Assembly (NCBI GenBank): GCA_000310025.1
Contig: FN649727.1
Location: 5,690,877 to 5,736,041, forward strand
Direction of reading: 5' to 3'
Source of the DNA: Ectocarpus siliculosus
Lineage: Eukaryota > Sar > Phaeophyceae > Ectocarpales > Ectocarpaceae
DNA length: 45,165 nucleotides
Made by a program: the position numbers and the translations under genes. Below, piece by piece: positions 22,601-33,620 of the stretch; the first letter of the stretch is position 1, and each line of letters begins with the position of its first letter. The notes under the pieces were generated by a model. The model was not told the origin of the DNA, did no database searches, and saw nothing but the letters and a program-made list of their open reading frames with translations.

Positions 22601-24101
22601 TAGGGCGAGTCTCTTGGCCTGGTCCCTGGTCTTCTGGTGTTCTGAGGCCCATGTTTCGTCACCCCGTTCCAAAGAGTAGTTTCCGCTCCGTGCTGTTAGT
22701 ATGTCTTGCTCGTTCGACGTTACGTTGGTTCCTGCGGCTTTCACATTGTCTGTTGTTGCTGCTGGTGCCGACGAAGTCTTCATGCCAGACGTGGAGTGTA
22801 TTCGATCCTCAGGCTGTTGACATGTAGCGACTTCGGGACGCTTGCTTGTCGCCAACGGTGCTGCTTCACCCGCATGAAGAAGCTGTGGAGCAGGGTCGTC
22901 GTCACCAGCACCCGACGCGTCTGCTCTGACATCTCCGGGAGTTCTTGGGCACGATGTATCTCCACCGCCCCCGTAGTTGGAACCACTGCCACGTGCTCCA
23001 TGTGCTCCATCGACATCGATCGTCTCGCCCAGCTCCACCCCCTTGTCCTCTTCCCACATCGGCGGTGCCACGAGTCCCTCTGGAGACGAAAGAGGGCTCG
23101 GCTCCTGCCTGACCATATCACTCGCATCTCTGAGAGCATCGTTGGCTCGAGGACTGCTGTGGGATGTTACGCCTTCTCGCGGACTCGGGGTCTTCTCCTC
23201 CACATGCTTCTGAGTATCCTCTTCGCGCTGGCGCTGCCCCTCGAGGGCGCCTCCGGAATTGGACTCCGAACGCGTCTTCGATTCTCTTCTCTGCCTGCTG
23301 TTGTTCTGTACCTTATCCATGGCAGGAGCGGTGTCTTTCGTTCCAGATGAAATTTCAACACATTCTCGGGTCATGCTGCCTCTTTCTTGGTCGATGGGTG
23401 CGTCTTGTGGAATCGTGTTCCGGTGTTTTCGCCCGTTGACGTCAGCTTGCGGCCCCTCATCGTCTGACGTCTCCCTCGACAGCTTGCTCATTTCGTTTGT
23501 AATGTGCACTATTCCCGCCATCGATTGCACATCCCAGTTGTTCCATGGGCTGTCTTCAACAGCAGCGGTAGCGAACGCGACGGCAGCAGGGACAGGCTCG
23601 GCCGAAGCGAAGAGAATTGCCGCGCACCTTTCCTGTTGAGAATGAGTTCAGGAGAATGTAACTTGAGCGATGATAAATATTTTTGCTCCTGAAGGATGAG
23701 GGTTGTGCTGTTTTATGCCGCTTTCTCTGGCACACAACGGAAAACGGGTTCGATCTTCCCGCGACTCCCTCGCGGAGGGTCCCGTGAGCGAGGTATTCGA
23801 ATCACCATCTCACGGCCGCACTCCCAATATTCTCTGAACAGGATAGGTGGATATCTGGAGGTGAATATCACAACCCACGATACGACAACACCAATCTTCT
23901 AAATTGACGATTGGTAAAGTCTACAGCAGTATGTACATCTACAGTAGACAGACTCGCCTTGGCTTGCACACGAACAACGTCTCCCAGAGGACGAAACGCG
24001 TCGAGCAACTCCTCGTCCGTGGGCCTCTCCGCTTTCCACGTTATTCTCAAGGTTCTCTGCTTCACATCTTCTTTGCGTACGTCGTTGACCCTTTCCACCA
24101 T
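19628..24101 (-). CDS. RRM-domain protein with a long disordered and coiled-coil tail
   Basis: Five minus-strand exons join in phase 0: 24101-23958, 23632-22520, 21960-21838, 21543-21379, 21091-19628 (1002 aa). Residues ~14-85 read as an RNA recognition motif: RTLRITWKAERPTDEELLDAF, GDVVRVQAK, then CAAILFASAE as the RNP1-like strand. It most resembles the RRM that follows the J domain in DNAJC17/Cwc23-type proteins, but no J domain is present. Residues ~90-370 are acidic, Ser/Thr- and Pro-rich. Charged coiled coil follows (about 370-550, including RRMQEWEEERGRLVASKQ and LIQALRTELEMTDRARQAAQ, with heptad-like spacing), then a low-complexity tail with poly-Ser and poly-Ala. Intron 1 has a GC donor (AAG|GCGAGT). 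The ATG at 24099-24101 is the first in frame. RNA binding is inferred; the target is unknown. Confidence 0.65.
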
Positions 24102-24347
24102 GCTCACACTAGATCGCGAGGTTTCTCTCCGTAAACTATTACACAAGATCTTCGGTGCCTGTGCCGTGGATGACGCCCTCTTGAGTTCTGGGCTGGGAGC
24201 GCGGACGAGGGACGAGGCCGCAAAAAATTGGTTCGGCAACCGGTTCCAAAAACGAACCTCTCAAATCCCTCCGCACCTTTTGCTTGTTCGAACCCCGGGG
24301 GCAGCATCTCATCCTCCCCCTAGTCCGGAGTCAGGCCGCACAAAGAG
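24102..24347. promoter_or_regulatory. Candidate bidirectional promoter between divergent genes
   Basis: Only 246 bp separate the ATG of the minus-strand RRM gene from the ATG of the plus-strand transporter gene. Both 5' UTRs and core promoters must fit here unless there are upstream non-coding exons. I see no clear TATA box. The minus-strand frame runs open through much of the interval without an ATG. Confidence 0.5.
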
Positions 24348-24731
24348 ATGAGGGCAAGCCTGCTGGGTGCCCTTGCGCTGAGCGCAGCTGGAGCAACAGC
24401 AGTGACGGGGTTCGCAACGCCAGCATATGCCCATACGTGTAGTAAAGTATCTCGATGGCCTCCGGCAACACCGCCGTGGGATGCTACCAGACGCAGCGAA
24501 GGCACGAACGTCATCTTCAAGGCACCACGACGACGACGCAGGAACACGGCACTCGCATCCGCTCTAGGGGAAACGCCCGTCCACAACGATGCGCCACGAC
24601 CAACTCTGTGCAGTAGCCGAAGGAAAAATGTGCTGCTGCTGTGTGCCGCGCGGGATTCTTCTGCCGAGGATGTTTGGCTACCCCCAACGAACGTCATGAC
24701 TGGTGAGGAGGAAGTTGGGGTTCAACAGCGA

Positions 24732-24774
<43 letters not shown>

Positions 24775-26995
24775 GTCACCCTTCGACCCCGGTGCCGCCA
24801 GACAGAGTAGAGGGTGCAGGAATCGAAGCATCGTCATTGCTCCCTCTTGCACTGCTCAACACGGTGACGCTGCTCTGGGGCACGCAGCACGCCGTGATCA
24901 AGCTCATTCTGCAGGAGGACCTAAGCCCTGGGGTGACAAACTTTGCCCGGTTCGGTATCGCAGCGCTGATCTTCTCGCCATGGACGCCAGGGGTGCTCCG
25001 AGATACACCGTCCATCCCTGATCTTTTAACTGGTCAAGTAGGTGTAGGGGACAAAGAAGGGGGAGAGTTGGGTGCTGCTGATGGTGGTGGTGGTGGTGGT
25101 GGTGCTGCTGCTGCTGCGGAAACGTGGCGTGCCGGAGCGGAGCTCGGCGTGTGGATGTTCTTGGGTTTTGCTTTCCAGTCGATAGGTCTGGGCCTTACAA
25201 CTGCAAGGTGAGAGGAAGTAGCAGAGGGTAGAATACCAAGAGGGTGGTGGATACATAAGGTGTTGGAGCGTTTAAATAAAACCAAAACTTCTTCAGCGAT
25301 GTGTGTGCCGTCAGCTTTTCGGATAACTTTGGTATCGCTCTCATGGATTCATTCGAGGAAACTCATCCTCAACCTATACGCTATTCTCGACGGTAGCGGC
25401 AAAAGCAAACGGAAAACCAACGCAACATGGAAAGTCTAGCAAACATTTTCCACGGGTCAACACCTTTGTAGCTTTGTCATGCTTGAACTATCAGCTACCC
25501 CACTTCTTCCTTCTCGCTTGCGCTCTTAGGTACTTGTAGCGTGGTTGCTGTTGCAACCACAATCCACGCTTGTAGCGTTGCTTGGAGTGGTCTGGCGAGA
25601 GGACGGGCGTGCAGACGATATAAAAGCATGCACGGATCTACTTCTTTGCTGTAGCTCGACATAAATAATCGCATGTGCGTGTGTGTGCGATCTCCCTCTC
25701 CTCGCTCTTAGCTCCCCTCTGGGTGCTGCTGCGTGCTCGTCATTGATACTCAGTGTGGATTGACGTTGCGAAACTTCGTGCACACAGAGACCGGAGTGGT
25801 CTCCGCTGGTTCTATCCTGCTGTGGGCGTGTGGTATGCGCCAGGTGCAGCGCGCAGGTTCCCGGCTGATGTGTGTTGGTCTCTCTGAACTGGTTAGTTCG
25901 AATTCGGTGCGCAGAAGAAAGCGGCGTAAATACCAAAATTACTCGAAAATAGACCAGACGCCAAGTAGGCGCCAAGTTAAATGGAGACAGCTGATTGGCG
26001 GACGCCCATTTAAATCTGTCCTGATGCCTTTTTTCGCTGTCCAACGACAAGACGATCGTCATCGAAACGCCTTCTCACTCCCCCCCCCCCTCTCCCCATC
26101 TTGTCCCTCCTCCCCCCCAATCCCGCACAACAAAATATCAGCCGGAGCGCGTTCCTGCTCTACCTGAACGTCAAGCTCGTGCCGTTCTTCGCCTTCGTGC
26201 TGGAGGGCCGGAGAATCTCCACACCCACCTGGATCAGCGCCTTCCTCGCCTTTGTGGGGACCGTGCTTTTGTCCTCCGACGGCACGCCTCCGAACCTGGG
26301 AGACTTCTGGAGCGTGCTCGCCGCCGCGACCTCGGCCATGTTCATCCTGCGCTTGGAGAAGTACTCGGGGAGCTGCGACCCCTCCCAGCTCAACAGCGCG
26401 AATCTGTGGATCACGGCCGGGTTGTGCGGGGCGTGGGCAGGTGTGTTACGGTTCAGCGGTCGATGGGCCGAGCAACGCGTTACCTTGATCGTCTGCAGCT
26501 GCTTGGTGTGACTTCGGTCGTGCCCGTATTTGCTGTCTGTGTGGCATAACGTTATGCCGAACGAAGGTTTGATCAATACGCGTGTATGTAACGCAGATTA
26601 AGAAAATGTACCCTATTCCCCCCCCCTCCTCCCCTTGCATGAAAAAAACGAAAGCATGGGAGGTGACCGTGCGAGGCGTAGACGTCAGCATGGCACTCGA
26701 AGGCATTCAAGCGCAGGCCCCGCTCATAGGCTACCTCGCAGTCGTCACCACGGCCCTCACCAACTGGATGCAGGCGGTGGGGCAGCGCAGCGTGCCGGCC
26801 GAGCGCGCCGCTATCATCTACGCCATGGACCCCGTCTACGCGGCGGGGTTCGCGTACCTGCTGCTGGGGGAGACTCTCGGGCCAGCAGGGCTAGTAGGTG
26901 CGGGGATAATTACGGGGGCCGCGCTTTGGAGCCAGGGGAAGCAGATGGAGGAAGTGGACGGCGATGAAGATAGAGTCGGAGACAAGGACGTTTGA
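24348..26995 (+). CDS. Plastid-targeted EamA/DMT-family transporter
   Basis: Three exons: 24348-25207, 26142-26440, 26655-26995 (499 aa); phases agree (TTA|SRSAFLLYLNV across intron 1). Residues 1-~20 are a signal peptide and the motif VTG-FATPA matches the ASAFAP cleavage site of complex plastids, followed by a basic transit-like stretch; this suggests a plastid membrane location. After a poly-Ser run come about ten hydrophobic segments in two EamA halves: LLPLALLNTVTLLWG, WMFLGFAFQSIGLGLTTAS, LYLNVKLVPFFAFVLEG, FLAFVGTVLLSS, then GYLAVVTTALTNWMQAVGQ, AAIIYAMDPVYAAGFAYLLLGE and a final GAGIITGAALWSQ. Helix 2 is followed by an inserted Gly/Ala-rich loop. The substrate cannot be read from sequence; drug/metabolite transporters in this group carry amino acids, purines or other small solutes. 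The exon 3 acceptor (ACGAAAG|CA) is the least certain junction. Confidence 0.82.
24736..24772. repeat. Coding AGC run (poly-Ser) in the EamA transporter
   Basis: About twelve AGC codons in a row encode a Ser tract between the presumed transit peptide and the first membrane helix. It is a pure-codon microsatellite, so length polymorphism is likely; it lies outside the transport core. Confidence 0.9.
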
Positions 26996-28478
26996 TAATA
27001 AGCTGAATAGATGAGAGGGGAAGGAGGTATAGAAGCTCTTCGTCTGCCGAACATGGAAATTTTGGATTTTTTTTTAGCGTGGCACACCGGGTAGAGGTTG
27101 TTTTATTGATCGAGAATTAAATGCTTTGTGCTGGTTTCAGCCTTGGTGGGAAAGTTGACACGCTTGTTTGACAACGATGTACACAGCGGGTTTTATGTAG
27201 AGAATAAGGTTTACCCAGTGATAAGACTTTAGCCACGCGCACATCCCTTCGATCTTACGGTGGACGGGGTATTATGTGAGTACGCTGCGGTACATGACAC
27301 TAACATGGTACTTCTTGTTTGTTTTGACACTTTTCATGCTCCTGTTTGTTGTGGCGTAGGCGATCACATGCTCCTGAGTACTATGTAGACAGGGCATACG
27401 CGCTACGCTGCTCTTCAAGTACAAGTCGTATCGCTCGATGCTTTCTTGTCTATGTAGACGAGGCTTTGGCTGCCGCAGGCGTCCGTACATGTCGATTGAC
27501 TCAACAAACGGTGTGCATGCAAAATGGAGTTTTAACTCAAACGAACCCGTCAATGTGAATATGATGTGAAGACGTACGATGTGACGACCTATGGTCTACC
27601 TAATAGTGCAGCACGGCACTTATGAACCCGTACGCGACGCATATGCCTACTTAACAGGCAAGAACTGGTTGGTGGCTACGCGAACTATAGCGGAGACTAC
27701 CGTTTCACGTCGCAAACAAGCACACAGACGATGCAACGAATAGCGCGGCCGTCAGTGGCGAAAACAATGAGGTACCCCCGATACGCGCCCGTGCGCAAAC
27801 ACAAAACAATGCACTCAAACAGCGCTGACTCGAACGATGCACGCTCACAGGATGGGAATGTCACAAGAAAGAACGACGAAGCAAAAAGACACAAAAACAC
27901 AAGAAAGGTGACTACCAAAAAGCTCTAACACAACAACGATTCATGCTTACAGGAAGGGAATTGTCACCAAAAGAACGACGCAAGACATCAATCACAACAA
28001 ATACGTATCAACAAACTCAAGACCTTACACCACGTTCACCCCCACCTAGAACTATTGACCTGCTAAATGCAGATGGTGCCATCAATCTCAAGATTCGGCA
28101 GCCCATACATTGTGGCTTACGCGGTCAACATCTTTATGTGGGATCCGCCACAGTCGTGATGCCAGACGACCACCTCTAAACACGGATGGCTGGTAGCTAC
28201 CGGCAGAGGAAGAACCCAAGTCTCCTCGGAAAAACAAGAGTCTTAAAGAAGTGACAGCACTTTCTGCCAGTACGTAAGGGGAGGGCTTCACACAAACGTA
28301 ACGTCCTTCGTATTATGTCCACTAATACATCTGCATTGGCCTGGCAGTCAAAGAGGGAAACACTTTCGGAGGACGAGGGAAAAACACCCAACACGGCATG
28401 CCACCCTCTAATTGACGGGGAGGCTGCCGTTGAGTGCCAAGAAAACACAGAGACCCCGACTCGGCACGTGTACAATGT
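26996..28478. other. Intergenic region between convergent genes
   Basis: This is the 3' flank of the EamA transporter (plus) and of the single-pass membrane protein gene (minus). The stretch is relatively A-rich. Short frames here have no domain or splice context. I see no gene, RNA or repeat that I can support. Confidence 0.5.
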
Positions 28479-31400
28479 CTAAACCGGGAGCTCTAGCATG
28501 GCGTCTGTCAGAGGGAAAGCCTCAGCAGGGACTCGGTAATGAAAAGGAGGAGGGGAAGGAAACACCTCTGATGCCATATTGCCGTTGTCAACGTTCCTGT
28601 TGCTGTCGGCATTGTTGTTTTTGTTGTTGTTGCTGCTGCTGTTTTGGTCGTGGATACAGTTCAGTGACCCAGACCCGGGAGTAGTCCACCCCGGGGCCTT
28701 CGGCGCGCAAATTGACTGTTCGTCCTCTTCCGCCGAGGTGCTCCTCACGGCATCGGATCTGTCAGAGAACTCGAGCTTCGATTTGAACTCGGCCTTCATC
28801 ATCATTGGGAATATCTGGAGCTCTTTGACTCCGCCCATCGAGCTGTCGGCCTCACTGCTTGTTGGACTTCCAAAGCTGCTCGCGTCATCGTCGAAAAGCC
28901 CCCCATGAGAGCGAGCTGCAAATATCCAACGGAACGATGGTGGGGATGGCAAGAACAGGAGAGGGGTGATTGCAGACCAGGGGGGGAGGTGTATTCATAG
29001 CCGTGCATGCCGTAGCCGGTTGACCATTGACCTCGCATCACTACAAAGCTGGGACGGAGTACGCCGGGTTCTCACCGGACCAGGCTCTCACATCACCAAG
29101 CGTGAAGCTCCGTGAGGTATTCGGCTAGTCGCATGGTGTTCGGCATCTTGTGCTTACTTCCTTGCATCGGATGACAGCTGCGAATGACTTGACTTATTTT
29201 CTGGTGCTTCCACTTGCAGAGACAGCAATAAGCTCTGTGTAACTGCCTCGAAGGTGCTTGACCATTTTACCACAACGTGGTGCGATCATCTCCTTTGCGC
29301 GGAGTGAGGGTTCTCGACCCCGCACAACAAAATCTACTCGACACCAATATCGTTACCGCAAACAAAAAACAAGGCAAAAAACAAATGCGTTAATCTGGTT
29401 GCCGAGCTCACGCAGTGATCGGCTTGTTTTACAACGTCGTTGCCAAGCGACGAAAACCCAACCCCGATGGCAAACACCGGGAGGCACATACCGGGGGGGG
29501 GGTGAGGGGGGTGGGGGTGGTGAGTTTCGCACAAACTGTGGGGACACCTCGATGGGGGAAATAATAACATTTGCTTGTGTTCCCTGGTTTGAACCTTGAG
29601 GCACTCCAGTTCTAATCCTGCGGAGTTTTTGGAATGCTTCATTTTCCCGCAACGTGGAGTTCGTTCGTTGCAATTCTAATGGGGTACGATAGTTCGTCTT
29701 AAATAATGCTGACGGTTTCCACACCCACCAAACATTAGTCACTGTTCAACCCTAAGGGACATTTCACTTGAGAGCAGCGAAAGTGTTTGTCAGGTGTTTG
29801 CGCAGAACTCACCTGCTGCTCGAGCTACGGCTGAAGGCCATGTCTTAGCGGCATGGCGATGCTTGGCAAGCCGAACTCCATAGCATCCGAGAAGCCACAA
29901 CAGCAAGAACCCAAATGCGATCGCCACCCACGTTGCCGCTGAGACCATATTGAAGCGGCACCACAGAGAGAGCGAAAAAATCAGTTCTCAACATCGTTAC
30001 TGCGTGTGTGTGGTCGCCCTCTGGTGCAAAGAGAATGCATGAAACGACGATCATCTGTTTTCAGGTAGTCTGCGCATGGTGTTCGCACAGACGCAATCCA
30101 GATCTTGTTGTTTCAGTGTTGAATATTTAAAATTAAAACAGACAAGGGAAGCGTGCAGCAGATAGTCCTGGTTACGAATGACAGAGCCCGCTAGCAACGA
30201 GGGTTTCCTTTATGATCTCGCAACCTCGCATGCATCGCCATCGACGCGCCGCTCCACCCTCGCCGCCTATCTTTAACTGCTGTAGAGGGTCGGCTTCCTG
30301 TTACACTTCAACGCGCCGCACACTCCAATACACTACGCTACATTAGCTTTACCTTCGACCCCCTTATCAGACTCCTCCTGAATGACTTCCACCTTGCTGA
30401 AGAACAACAGCGCGGAGAACACCGCCTGCGAGTCGAAGGGCTCCAGCGAAGCCGTGATCACGCCCGCCCGGCCTTCCCCCCCCCCCCCCTCGTTCTCTGT
30501 CGCCCCTGCTGCTGCAGTGGCGACCCAAGACGACGTGTTTCGGAGTGGGGTCCACTCTTCGTAGTCACTGCTGTCGTTGTCATCGTCGCCCAACAACAGA
30601 ACATGACTCGAGAGACGAATCCTGGAGAGCTCTCCGAGTCCGAAGATCGGCCCATCCGAGTCCCACGCCCAGCCGGCCCCTCCTTCCGTTTGGTCGAGGG
30701 ACGCACTGCTACCTTGATCTTCTTGGAGTAGGCGGTAGCCTCGACCTTGTCGAGCGGGGAGAGCAGGAGAGGGATGGCTTTCGTCGCCTGGATCGCTAAG
30801 CCTTCTGCTGGGACCAGAAGTTTCGGTAGCAACGCCGTCCGTACCAATTTTCTGGCAACTACTGCTGCCACTAGTGGTGCTAGAAGAAGACGCGGCGCTG
30901 CTTGTCGGGCCAGTATTGCTGCTGTCTGGTGACGATGCAGAGACAGAGTTTCCGCACAAAGGAACCAGAGCGGTGGAACCATTCACGACTAGAGAAACGC
31001 TCAACGATGTCCCGACTTCGAAGTTCCGCTTGATCGTCGTGCCTGGACACTGCCTGCTTGCATATAAGGAGGATGGAATTGGTTCAAGGGGCGGTCAAGT
31101 TGGTTGCCAGGTTGGGCATCGATAGGTTCCCGCAGACTTAGTGCGTGCCTGCAGCTGGAGGCGAGGTAAACCTCAAGAACCACTGAAATTTAAACTTACA
31201 AGCACTATGGACCCTTACTATTTCCCACTCACTGTTCTATTAGTCAGCATCGTTCTTGCACCGCCATTCTACCCCGCTCAGTCTGCAATTTGACCATCGC
31301 TCTCACTCCCCACTCGCTCACCAGTATTGCACCCTTGGAAGGTCGAAGTCCCTGCTGTTGGATTCCGGGGCCGAGCCGTTCCCGTGTTCCCAAACCGACC

Positions 31401-33620
31401 AAAACACGTAGTCCAGACCCGGCGTGAGACTGCTCACGTTCAGGAACGAGCCCACCTCGGCCCTGGTGAGGTTGCGCTCGTACACGCCGGTTCCCCAAAA
31501 CTCCTCAAGCGCGCCGCTGCTGCTAGTGCTGGTGCCATTCTCGCCGCTGCCCCTCGCAACCCCAATCGTCGCCGTGTTGGGAGCTTGGCCGGGGTCTTGG
31601 TCGGCCTCTCCCAGGTAGTACTTCACCGAAACGACGTCGGCACACTCCACCAGCCTGGGGTCGCACACGAAGCGGAAGGTGGCTACCGTTTCCCCGTCAC
31701 AGCGAGGGATGAGAAGGGTGTGTGGAGGCGGCGGGGCGGGGGGCAGCGGGAGGGCTCCCTCGTTCTGGAGGAAAATGTCCTGTGGCTCGGCCATGCACCG
31801 GCGGCCCCCATCCCGTCCGAACGGAGTGCAAAACGACCAATCTCTGATCCGCACATCCAGTCTCACGGTCTCGTTCCCGACCTAGGACAAGTGTATTGCA
31901 AGCACGGTCACAGCGCCGAGGGCCCGTAGGCACAGCTTGGGGGAAGTGTGTCGCAGGAAGTACGGGCGACGCCTGGGCGGAATGATTTCGATCTTCAGCT
32001 GTCTTGCGTGTAAGGATGAAATGTTGGCGCATCTACTACTCTGATGATCTACGTCTCGGCCTATAGTTCGGTGCTATTAGGGAACAATTTCACCAACACC
32101 GAGGGCAGATAGACGGCGAACCTTGTCTGACGAGAATGAGGTCGGAGGGACGGATACGGCAGAGGGTTCCTGCCGCAAAACTATTTTTTCGCTCATGTTC
32201 GTAAGCACGTCGAAGTTCAAGATGGATGGAAATCTGAACATGTGGTTAACTTTTGTGCATGTTCTCACGGTTCAAGGGTTGGATGCCAAGGATATCGTGG
32301 TGCTCTGCTTGTTGACATATGTAGAGAAATGCCTGGCGGCAAAAGGAAAAGCAGGGCCTAAGTGTATACCGCAGGCGGCGGAGAAAAAAGACAAATGACA
32401 ACGCAGGAATTGTTATTTTTGCTCGTGATGATGATAAAAATAATTGCTTCTATGGTTTTCCTATTGATTATCTCGCTCAATCGCAGCAGCAGGACCTCCC
32501 CCACTTTCTCTATGTTTCTTCTCGCTCACCTCAACGAGTGTTGACGGTTCGAAGGTTGAGATGTTTCCGTCGCCCAGATAGTTGGTAGCAACCAAGCTTA
32601 CCGTCGTCGCCGTGCCCGTTGTTGTGGCTACCGAGGACACCTGCGCATCATTTCGAAATGTATCCTCAGTCTACGTAACCCTCTAACCGTTTATGCGTGC
32701 AGTGTTTCGCGCGACGCCGCATTAACTCAATGACCCTCCATTCTCTCACGGAGAGAGTTGATGACAGATTGTGGTCTATATATTTCTTACCAAAATGAGA
32801 CGAGACTGCACAGGCCCCCAGTTACACAGACTCAAGATCTTGCTACCGACGCGTATCGGAACAATTGTTGTCCTCACAGCCGTCAGTTTAGTCTACAAGT
32901 ATATACCTCTTCTGCATCAAGACCATCTTGGTACACGCCGCTTCGTCTTGTTGAGGAGACGGAGATGTTGTCACTGTCGAAGAAGAGCGGAGATCCCTCG
33001 ACCCCAACCGGCTTGCCGTCGGAATCCTTTTGGTCAGACCAGACAAGAAACGGGGAGTTCAACAGAAATATGCACCGAATGATGCGGCTGTCACTAGCCG
33101 AAGTGCCAGGCTCGAGGCATTGAAGCCTTATCGTCTAAACATCGTGCACATGGCCGATGACCATTCCTCGAAAACACTCCTTGACGTCGAGTGATGTCTA
33201 TGGACAGATATAATGGATTGTCCATGACATATGTCCCTCGCACACGGGCTGATGGCAAGCTTTAGTGATCACACACAAAGATCTTTGATTTGATCCAGAC
33301 AGAGACGGGGTCCTGATGGTATGGGCAATCCATATCCATCCATGCACAACCTAGAGAGAGATCGGAACGGTTTTTTAATGTGAAGACAACAACAACAACA
33401 ACAACCCTACCCTCACCATCTCTGTGATTGTCGACACGACCACTGCCATGGCTTCATGGTCCCCGGCATCGTTTGGCTCTCCGTCAACGACACGCACTGA
33501 AAGGAGCGCGCTGTGCGCAAACGACTCGACCACCGCAGGCTGTATTTGGGAGGCGACTCCAGAGGTTCCGCCGAGCACGGAAAGCAGTGCTGCGGGAAGT
33601 GCATGCAACAGAGATCGCAT
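28479..33620 (-). CDS. Signal-peptide, single-pass membrane protein with FN3-like ectodomain
   Basis: Eight minus-strand exons join in phase: 33620-33417, 33110-32907 (acceptor uncertain), 32640-32530, 32169-32122, 31881-31333, 31049-30353, 29938-29813, 28915-28479 (2376 nt, 791 aa). The first ATG opens a signal peptide (MRSLLHALPAALLSVLGG). The ectodomain holds many N-glycosylation sequons (NIS twice, NET, NGT, NLT, NVS, NGS twice) and about nine cysteines. SSLTPGLDYVFWSVWEHGNG reads like the last strands of a fibronectin type III domain, and VSLVATNYLGDGNIS like another. A helix, WVAIAFGFLLLWLLGCYGV, lies near residues 608-626 in its own exon, followed by a basic stop-transfer segment (RLAKHRH) and a Ser/Asn/Asp-rich tail. 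It is probably a type I surface protein or receptor-like molecule without a kinase domain. I do not recognise a named family. Confidence 0.68.

Noticed and set aside
23738-23812. tRNA B-box-like GGGTTCGATC and TATTCGAATC motifs
   Set aside because: No matching T-stem, anticodon arm or acceptor stem could be folded on either strand; the segment is an intron of the RRM gene.
29305-29330. GGTTCTCGACCCC resembling a Pol III B box
   Set aside because: No A box at the proper distance and no cloverleaf.
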